A DNA stretch of 13,755 bases from CAYYAU01 sp964469765 [NCBI: uncultured Clostridia bacterium] (GTDB taxonomy: Bacteria > UBA6262 > WVXT01 > CAYYAU01). The position numbers and the translations under genes were made by a program. Shown in pieces: positions 8,191-13,755 of this stretch; the first letter of the stretch is position 1; every line of letters begins with the position of its first letter. The notes beneath the pieces are model-generated. The model saw nothing but the letters and a program-made list of their open reading frames with translations, made no database searches and had not been told where the DNA came from. The stretch is from the NCBI GenBank assembly GCA_964469765.1, contig CAYYAU010000009.1, forward strand, positions 1-13,755, given 5' to 3'.

Positions 8191-8646
8191 TTATTTCCTC
8201 TCTTTCAACTTGGTTATTAGAATTCTTATTAACTCTTTTATCTCCTTCATTGTTTTTTTATAAACATCATAAGGCATACCTATTGGGTCTGAAACTCCTT
8301 CTTTTCTTCCTATAACATATTCCTTCAAAAGAAAAACCTTTTTTTTTATTCCTGGAATAAGGTTTAAGATGTATTGTTTATGACTCATTTCCATAACTAA
8401 AATTAAGTCAGCATTGTTTAACATTTCTTTAGTTATCTGTGTGGGAGTATGCCCATTCACATCCAACTCTTCTTCTCCCAACACCTTTTTTAAATCTCCA
8501 AATATCCTATAACTAGGTAATGTTGCTATTCCTGCAGATTCAACTTCTACACCATTGATACTATTTTCTTTCAACATTTTCTTCAGAAGTTTTTCAGCCA
8601 TAACACTCCTACAGGTGTTTCCGGTACAAACAAAAAGAATCTTCAT
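8191..8646 (-). CDS. Low-molecular-weight protein phosphatase, YwlE-like (possible protein-arginine phosphatase)
   Basis: Cysteine phosphatase of 151 residues with the P-loop CTGNTCRS (7-14): C7 is the nucleophile and R13 binds phosphate. D120 in VSDPIGMPYDVY is the likely general acid. Thr11 is the residue that distinguishes Bacillus YwlE (phospho-arginine specific) from tyrosine phosphatases, which carry Ile/Leu there. This favours an arginine phosphatase, although polysaccharide-type Wzb tyrosine phosphatases and thioredoxin-type arsenate reductases share the fold. No arginine kinase (McsB) gene is in the window. The ATG follows GAGGGA. The gene abuts glyA directly, as ywlE-type genes lie near glyA in many Firmicutes, so the placement may be inherited and not a functional link to envelope sugars. 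Confidence 0.88.
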   Translation of the reverse strand: MKILFVCTGNTCRSVMAEKLLKKMLKENSINGVEVESAGIATLPSYRIFGDLKKVLGEEELDVNGHTPTQITKEMLNNADLILVMEMSHKQYILNLIPGIKKKVFLLKEYVIGRKEGVSDPIGMPYDVYKKTMKEIKELIRILITKLKERK

Positions 8647-8691
8647 CTATCCCTCATATCAAAATCAAATACTACCAAAGAAATCCTTTTT

Positions 8692-9888
8692 TCAGTTATA
8701 TCTCCCATTAATCTTAACATACTCTGGAGAAAGGTCACAAGTAACAAAAGAGGCATTTTTATTTCCGTTATTTAAAAAAACCTTTATAAGTATCTGTTTT
8801 CTTTTTAGAATTTTTCTTATTTTATTTAAATCTATATTAGAACGTTGAATGCCATTCTTTACTACATTCATCTGCTCATAATATACATCTAACCGAGATG
8901 GATCCATTTCACACATAACCGACCCACAACTCGCAACAACTCTTCCCCAGTTAAATTGTTCTCCCCATAAGGAGGTTTTTACAAGCATAGAATTAGCAAT
9001 TCTTTTAGCTATTTTTTCTGCAATTTTCTCTGATTTTGCTTTTTCAACATCTATTTTAATAACCTTTGTTGCCCCTTCTGCATCTTCAGCAATCATACAC
9101 CTTAATTTATCACTCATATTCAATAATACATTCTTAAACTTATAATAGTCATAGTTTTCTTTATCTATAATTCTATTGTTTGCATGTGCATTTGCTAAAA
9201 AAATTATAGTATCATTTGTACTCATATCTCCGTCAATAGTTAAACAATTAAATGTTTTTTTTGTAACCTCATTTAAGGCTCTTTTTAAAGGCTCTCTCTT
9301 TATGTTTATATCAGAAAGAAAAAACACCAACATCGTAGCTAAATTTGGAGCAATCATCCCTGCTCCTTTTGCAATAGCTGTAAGGGTTACTTTATTTTTT
9401 GATAAATAAAATTTTTTAGTGATTACTTTAGGAAAAGTATCTGTTGTTAAAATAGCGTTTCCAATCTCATTTAATGCTTTCGATGAAGAACTTAACCTAT
9501 TAACAAGTCGTGGAATATTATTAACTATCCTCTTTACTGGAAGTGGCTTACCTATAACTCCTGTAGAAGCAAGAAGGATTTTTTCTTTTTCAATCTTAAG
9601 TATCTTTGCTAAATACTTTACGCAATTTAAAGTTTCAATAAAACTTTTTTTAGGCAGGCAAGCATTAGCATTACCTGAATTAACCAATATTGCCTGGGAC
9701 AAACTTTCTTTAAGATGTTCTTTAGTTATAATAACAGGAATAGCCTTTACATCATTCTTTGTAAATAACCCTACAGAAACACATGTCCTATCGGAAAGGA
9801 TTAAAACTAAATCCTTTTTGTTTTTATGCGCTATTGCTGCTCTTACTGCGGCGCCTTTAAATCCATTTGGAAACACAATATTTTTCAT
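8692..9888 (-). CDS. argJ: Glutamate N-acetyltransferase / ornithine acetyltransferase
   Basis: Enzyme recycling the acetyl group from N-acetylornithine to glutamate in arginine synthesis; some versions also use acetyl-CoA. The 398 residues are the usual length of the precursor, which cleaves itself into alpha and beta chains. The cleavage site is present: GAGMIAPNLATML (175-187), with T185 as N-terminal nucleophile of the beta chain. NSGNANAC (70-77) and the oxyanion motif STGVIG (108-113) are also present. The C-terminus ends YVKINGRYN, close to the family's INA-Y ending. Its start abuts the argC stop (TAA-ATG). Whether it is mono- or bifunctional cannot be read reliably from sequence; no argA or argB is in the window. 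Confidence 0.96.
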   Translation of the reverse strand: MKNIVFPNGFKGAAVRAAIAHKNKKDLVLILSDRTCVSVGLFTKNDVKAIPVIITKEHLKESLSQAILVNSGNANACLPKKSFIETLNCVKYLAKILKIEKEKILLASTGVIGKPLPVKRIVNNIPRLVNRLSSSSKALNEIGNAILTTDTFPKVITKKFYLSKNKVTLTAIAKGAGMIAPNLATMLVFFLSDINIKREPLKRALNEVTKKTFNCLTIDGDMSTNDTIIFLANAHANNRIIDKENYDYYKFKNVLLNMSDKLRCMIAEDAEGATKVIKIDVEKAKSEKIAEKIAKRIANSMLVKTSLWGEQFNWGRVVASCGSVMCEMDPSRLDVYYEQMNVVKNGIQRSNIDLNKIRKILKRKQILIKVFLNNGNKNASFVTCDLSPEYVKINGRYN

Positions 9889-10899
9889 TTACAGAAGTCC
9901 CATATTCTGAGAAAAACCAAAGAGGATGTTCATATTCTCAATTGCCTGACCAGAAGCTCCCTTTAACAGGTTATCAAGAGTAGAAAATATTATAAGGATA
10001 TTGTTTTGTATTGAAAAACCTATTCTACAATAGTTTGTTTTAATAACATCCTTTATCTGAGGAATCTGATTTTCTAACACCTCAACAAAAAATGAGACAG
10101 AATAAAAATCTTTGTATAATTTTATAATCCTCTTTAAAGAGGTGGACCTGTTTATCTCTGTATAAATTGACACTAAAATTCCTCTATTAATAGGGATTAA
10201 ATGAGGAATAAATGTTATGTTTACCTTTTCATTACTTAAAGATGAAAGTTGCTCAATCATTTCAGGAATGTGTCTATGTCCTTCTACACTATAAGGGACA
10301 ATATTTTCATTACACTCGGGAAAGTGATACAATAACGATAGTCTCCTCCCAGCTCCAGAAACACCTGACTTCGCATCAATGACTATAGAAGAAGTATTGA
10401 TAATACCGTAGTTTATAGCTGGTGCTAAACCAAGAATAACGGCTGTAGAGTAACACCCAGGATTAGCAACTAAACTTGCTTTTTTTATTTTCTCAAGATG
10501 AATCTCAGGAAGACCATATACTGCCTTTTTTAAAAGAGAAGGGAATTTATGTTTTGTTTTATACCATTTATTAAAAACCTTAGCATTTTTTAGTCTAAAA
10601 TCTGCAGAAAGGTCAATTACCTTTATTCCATTGGATAAGAGTTTTTCTGCATACTTTTGAGATACAGTATGGGGAAGACAAAGAAACGTTAAATCCGTAT
10701 CTTTAGAAAGATTCTTTATACTCCATTTTTCACAAACAATATTTAATTTAAGGTTTGGATAAACCTCTTTTATATGTTTACCATAAAAACTACTTGAAAC
10801 AAGATGAGAAATCTTTACTTCTGGATGGTTAGAAAGGACTCTTAAGAGTTCTTCACCAGTGTATCCACTAATTCCTATAACTGAAATTTTCTTCATCAT
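9889..10899 (-). CDS. argC: N-acetyl-gamma-glutamyl-phosphate reductase
   Basis: NADPH-dependent enzyme converting N-acetylglutamyl-5-phosphate to the semialdehyde in arginine synthesis. At 336 residues it is type-1 length. It has the nucleotide-binding GISGYTGEELLR (9-20), the catalytic cysteine C149 in VANPGCYSTA (144-153), SGAGRR (181-186) and EGHRHIPE (206-213) with the active-site histidine region. The first codons are ATG-ATG at 10899 and 10896; either could start, both preceded by AGAAGAG. It is the first gene after the strong promoter at 10929-10958, with a leader of only about 20-25 bases, so it heads the long operon. argB and argD, which often follow argC-argJ, are absent; the next gene is the phosphatase. 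Confidence 0.97.
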   Translation of the reverse strand: MMKKISVIGISGYTGEELLRVLSNHPEVKISHLVSSSFYGKHIKEVYPNLKLNIVCEKWSIKNLSKDTDLTFLCLPHTVSQKYAEKLLSNGIKVIDLSADFRLKNAKVFNKWYKTKHKFPSLLKKAVYGLPEIHLEKIKKASLVANPGCYSTAVILGLAPAINYGIINTSSIVIDAKSGVSGAGRRLSLLYHFPECNENIVPYSVEGHRHIPEMIEQLSSLSNEKVNITFIPHLIPINRGILVSIYTEINRSTSLKRIIKLYKDFYSVSFFVEVLENQIPQIKDVIKTNYCRIGFSIQNNILIIFSTLDNLLKGASGQAIENMNILFGFSQNMGLL

Positions 10900-10928
10900 T
10901 TTCTCTTCTAATTTTGTAATAAAAATAT

Positions 10929-10958
10929 ATTATATTTCAATTTAATAGAACTTGTCAA
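10929..10958 (-). promoter_or_regulatory. Sigma70-type promoter of the argC-led operon
   Basis: On the minus strand TTGACA (10953-10958) is followed after 18 bases by TATAAT (10929-10934), both exact consensus. Transcription would start near 10922, about 20-25 bases before the argC start codon. It lies in the 98-base gap between the phosphoesterase gene and argC, the only place in the main cluster with such a signal. I see no clear ArgR-type operator or riboswitch in the short leader. Confidence 0.8.
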
Positions 10959-10997
10959 CGAAAAAGGGTCACTTAAGTATAGAAATATATTTTTATA

Positions 10998-12563
10998 TTA
11001 TTTAATAACTGCTATCTTACCGGTTTTCTTTTCATTTTTATCATTAGTGATGACATAAATATACACGCCACTTGCAAGGTGTTCTCCTTTGTTGTTTGTT
11101 ACTGGCCATAAATATATTCCATCACCATTTGTCTCCTTTATTTCTTTCACTAATTCACCTGAGATAGTAAATATCTTTATATCTGCCTGTTCTGTTAAAC
11201 CAGAAAATGTTATGCCTTTAGTATCTGTAGTAACCTTGTATGGATTAGGATAGACAATAACACCGTCTAAACTACTTGAAGGAATCTTCTCCATTATCTG
11301 AAATTTTGAAAGATGTGTTGTTGAAGCCTCTACTCTATTCTGGTTTGAATAAACCGTTGAAATAAGTGGTATCCATTGAAAACTATTCTCGTCATAACGA
11401 GCAATATATAAATTATTTTCATTATGGGTTATATCTGAACTTTGATACTCAAAGGATATTACTACTTTCTTAAGTAACGAAAGAGATTTATTTAGTAATA
11501 CACCTACACCAATGCCGGTAGAAACTACTCCTGAAACATTAGAAACCGGTAATGTTGTTGTTGATAAAGTGATTACTACATCCTCAGAAAAAGCGTTTTG
11601 AGGAATATCTATTTTCACTTCACCGCTTTGTAACCTAATCGTTGCAGTAACATAAGAGGTTTTAACAACAGTTATCTCTACCTTTGACTCATTCAAAGAT
11701 ACATTCCATCTATCAAATAAGCTATAATCTCCATCAACATCCAAATCCCGGTAAACATCAAATATTACATTATCCTCATTTACTGTTACATTAAGAAATG
11801 CATCATACTTCTGGCCACGAGCCTGTCCACAATCAACCTGCCACACCTTTCCATTACCTCTATATCGTGAATACCTGTGCGTATGACCACAAAAATAAGT
11901 AACGACATTTTTTTCTTCTAAAAGATTCCAGAATCTATCTCTATTTGATGGATATTTATCAAGGCTGTCTCCATAATGTCTACAATCACCCCACGCTGTA
12001 TCTGGCTGAGGATAAGCGGGTTCATGTCCAAACACAAAAACTATTGGTTTTGTATTTTTATTCAAATCATCAACAATCCAGTTGTAAAGTGCATCTACAA
12101 TATCTCCATCAGTCCCTATATCACTACTACCATCATAATACTCATTTAATACGACAAAATGTGCATTTTCATATTCAAATGAGTACGTTGTTGTTTCACA
12201 GTTAGTTGGCCCTGGGTTTACTATATAAGGAAGTGATGAATATTCATTCCTAATCCAATCCATATCCGATGTAGTCTCTACTTCGTGATTCCCAACTACT
12301 GGGTACCATATACTAGATGTTCCCCACTCACTGGTGATAATATTATAAACATCTGAAGGTGGGTCAATATCTCCAACAGAAATATGAAATATTCCAGGCC
12401 CACCAAGTTTCTTTGTAATCTGTTTGCATATATTCTGGAATTCATCAGAATAATCTCGCATATCAGATGTTACTGTAAACCTAAAAGAGCCCTCACTAAT
12501 TCTAAATGATACAAAAAGAAGAAAAACAATAACAAACAAAAGATTAAAACATTTCTTTCTCAT
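10998..12563 (-). CDS. Secreted calcineurin-like metallophosphoesterase with C-terminal sorting-type domain
   Basis: The 521-residue protein begins with a Sec signal peptide (MRKK, hydrophobic 5-20, likely cleaved near residues 24-27). A metallophosphoesterase domain follows (about 28-275): D34 in SDMRD, VGDID (63-67), GNHE (91-94), FGH (178-180) and CGHTH (225-229). The first motif is DxR instead of DxH. Residues about 295-425 look like a ZU5/GAIN-type beta domain (GEVKIDIPQNAFSEDVVITL region) ending in THLSKFQIM. Residues about 434-521 form a FlgD-like/type-IX-like tail, from VYPNPYK through FTISGELVKEI and ASGVYIYVI to KKTGKIAVIK. The substrate is unknown; the protein is probably exported and surface-attached or secreted. 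AAGGAG precedes the ATG, which comes one base after the upstream MATE stop, implying co-translation. Confidence 0.88.
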   Translation of the reverse strand: MRKKCFNLLFVIVFLLFVSFRISEGSFRFTVTSDMRDYSDEFQNICKQITKKLGGPGIFHISVGDIDPPSDVYNIITSEWGTSSIWYPVVGNHEVETTSDMDWIRNEYSSLPYIVNPGPTNCETTTYSFEYENAHFVVLNEYYDGSSDIGTDGDIVDALYNWIVDDLNKNTKPIVFVFGHEPAYPQPDTAWGDCRHYGDSLDKYPSNRDRFWNLLEEKNVVTYFCGHTHRYSRYRGNGKVWQVDCGQARGQKYDAFLNVTVNEDNVIFDVYRDLDVDGDYSLFDRWNVSLNESKVEITVVKTSYVTATIRLQSGEVKIDIPQNAFSEDVVITLSTTTLPVSNVSGVVSTGIGVGVLLNKSLSLLKKVVISFEYQSSDITHNENNLYIARYDENSFQWIPLISTVYSNQNRVEASTTHLSKFQIMEKIPSSSLDGVIVYPNPYKVTTDTKGITFSGLTEQADIKIFTISGELVKEIKETNGDGIYLWPVTNNKGEHLASGVYIYVITNDKNEKKTGKIAVIK

Positions 12564-12564
12564 T

Positions 12565-13536
12565 TCAACTCCTTAACACAGGTTCACTCTGAGTTATAGA
12601 TTCACTTACTTTATGTAAATACTCAATCCTTTTATATTTCCATTTTCCTTTAAAGAATACTATCGCCATAAGAACTCCATTAGTTAAATTTCCTATAACA
12701 GTTGCTATCCAGATACCATTTTCCTTAAAACTAAAATGGGTTGCTAATAAATATGCAATAGGAATGTGCATTACATAAAGAGATAATGCAGTTATTATCA
12801 TAGGAGAAACTGTATCAGAAGCTCCCTGAAGGGCTCTTGAAAAAATTACTCCCGAAGAAAGAAATAAAGCACCTACTGCTAAATATCTGAAATAAACAGA
12901 AGCAGTATTTACGAATTCTGTTTCTTTGTTAAATAAAGAAGCTACTTGTGGAGCAAAAATAAAAATGAATATTACAGCAACTATAAGAAACATTAAATAA
13001 TAGAAAGAAGCTAAATATGCACTTTTCTGTGCACGGTGGAAATTTTTTGCTCCTAAATTTTGACCAACTAAAGTTGCCACAGCTCCTCCTAAACTAAATC
13101 CTGGAAAAAGAAAAAGATGAAAGAGTCTCGCACCTACACCATAGGCTGCAACAACGTAAGTTCCGAATAAAGAAGCAATCTTCATAAGTATAACTGCAGA
13201 AAAGCTCCTCAGTAACATCTGAATTGAACCAGGGATGCCTATAACAAAAATCTTCTTAATTATATCAAAATCCAATTTCATATATTTCAAATTTATCCTT
13301 ACCGCATGATTTCCACGAAGAAGCAAATACAGTATAATTACAGAACCGATGCTTCTTGAAAGTACCGTAGCTAATGCTGCTCCAGGAGCTTCTAACCGAG
13401 GAAAAAACCAAAAACCAAAAATCATTATTGGGTCAAGGACGATATTTAATATCATTACTACTGCACCTACCTTCATTGGTGTTCTTGTATCTCCTATTCC
13501 TTGGAAGATTGCGTTTCCCAGAAATACAAAAAACAT
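12565..13536 (-). CDS. MATE-family multidrug/Na+ antiporter, N-terminally truncated
   Basis: Polytopic membrane transporter of the MATE family (export of drugs or metabolites in exchange for Na+ or H+). The part given has 323 residues against about 450 for a complete protein. The end of the first half is seen as FQGIGDTRTPMKVGAVVMILNIVLDP-type sequence, and the second half as GIPGSIQ, AAYGVGAR and LVGQNLGA. Homology continues upstream of the first ATG (13536): codons up to about 13650 read as MATE-like (GIILKFLGAKERVLIIG region) but contain no ATG, GTG or TTG and run into TGA at 13654-13656. About 100 N-terminal residues (TM1, TM2 and part of TM3) are missing, so this is a broken gene or an assembly break, and the listed start is only the first available codon. 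It ends one base before the phosphoesterase ATG. Confidence 0.85.
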   Translation of the reverse strand: MFFVFLGNAIFQGIGDTRTPMKVGAVVMILNIVLDPIMIFGFWFFPRLEAPGAALATVLSRSIGSVIILYLLLRGNHAVRINLKYMKLDFDIIKKIFVIGIPGSIQMLLRSFSAVILMKIASLFGTYVVAAYGVGARLFHLFLFPGFSLGGAVATLVGQNLGAKNFHRAQKSAYLASFYYLMFLIVAVIFIFIFAPQVASLFNKETEFVNTASVYFRYLAVGALFLSSGVIFSRALQGASDTVSPMIITALSLYVMHIPIAYLLATHFSFKENGIWIATVIGNLTNGVLMAIVFFKGKWKYKRIEYLHKVSESITQSEPVLRS

Positions 13537-13653
13537 AGTAAACAGTCCTGCAAAAAGAAGTTTAAGGTAGTGAGTTCCAATTATAAGAACTCTTTCTTTT
13601 GCTCCAAGGAATTTTAGAATTATTCCTGAATATGAAGGAAGGAAAGATAACTT

Positions 13654-13755
13654 TCAAGAAAGTGGAGACCGAACAGGTTCGACAATAAACTCAAATCTCG
13701 AATCTCCAATAGGTATTGTTAAGATTTTTTCTCCGCCTGAAGAGGTCACCTTGAC
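13654..13755 (-). other. Unrelated sequence fused upstream of the truncated MATE gene
   Basis: From the TGA at 13654-13656 to the window edge the minus strand is open for 33 codons, giving a beta-rich peptide ending FIVEPVRSPLS that is not MATE-like. The plus strand is also open across this stretch, so coding direction is uncertain. The base composition appears richer in G+C than the neighbouring MATE sequence. An inverted repeat CTTTC-AA-GAAAG lies at the junction (13651-13662). This could be the 3' end of a different gene next to a deletion, a mobile or repeat sequence, or a chimeric contig end. Confidence 0.45.

Noticed and set aside
9419-9910. 163-codon plus-strand open frame opposite argJ
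   Set aside because: It lies antisense to a fully conserved ArgJ, shows no recognisable motif, and is explained by AT-rich codon composition.
10900-10997. Terminator or ArgR operator between the phosphoesterase and argC
   Set aside because: No GC stem with a T-run and no clear ARG-box palindrome can be seen; only the promoter is supported.

Overview
This AT-rich window looks like a piece, possibly a whole contig, of an uncultivated bacterial genome. Bacterial signs are a sigma70-type promoter with both hexamers at consensus, several clear Shine-Dalgarno sites, and a WecA/WecB pair for undecaprenyl-linked sugars. A secreted phosphoesterase ends in a FlgD-like/type-IX-like beta-sandwich tail, a tail common in Omnitrophota-, Desantisbacteria- and KSB1-like candidate phyla. 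The lineage guess is weak and rests mainly on that tail and on protein style. Every gene I can support lies on the minus strand, so gene order is read from high to low coordinates.

Right end (about 10998-13755): a MATE-family transporter has lost its N-terminal helices. Its homology runs back to about 13650, where it meets an in-frame stop and about 100 bases of unrelated sequence. It is followed, one base after its stop codon, by a secreted calcineurin-like phosphoesterase with a ZU5/GAIN-like middle region and a C-terminal sorting-type domain.

Centre and left (148-10899): a perfect TTGACA/TATAAT promoter at 10929-10958 drives what looks like one long operon. The order is argC, argJ, a low-molecular-weight (arginine-type) protein phosphatase, glyA, wecA, wecB, fhs, metF, fchA, folD, then a 129-base gap and a YjbQ-family gene. 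Gaps down to folD are 45 bases or less, several stops abut or overlap the next start, and no terminator is visible inside. The operon looks modular: an arginine-biosynthesis start, a cell-envelope/serine block (phosphatase-glyA-wecA-wecB) resembling a trimmed version of a block common in Firmicutes, and a tetrahydrofolate one-carbon block.

The one-carbon genes form a complete route. GlyA makes 5,10-methylene-THF from serine; Fhs loads formate onto THF; FchA converts 10-formyl-THF to 5,10-methenyl-THF; FolD interconverts methenyl- and methylene-THF; MetF reduces methylene-THF to 5-methyl-THF. This equals the methyl branch of the Wood-Ljungdahl pathway, but no CODH/ACS, formate dehydrogenase or MetV lies in the window, so a full pathway cannot be claimed. 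The most interesting point is that FolD lacks the catalytic lysine (Gln), the active-site glutamine (Leu) and the active-site aspartate (Glu) of the bifunctional enzyme, while a separate cyclohydrolase (FchA) sits directly upstream. This suggests FolD is dehydrogenase-only.

Left edge (1-147): three copies of a 25-base hairpin repeat lie just 3' of the YjbQ-family gene. No tRNA, rRNA, CRISPR array or insertion sequence was seen.
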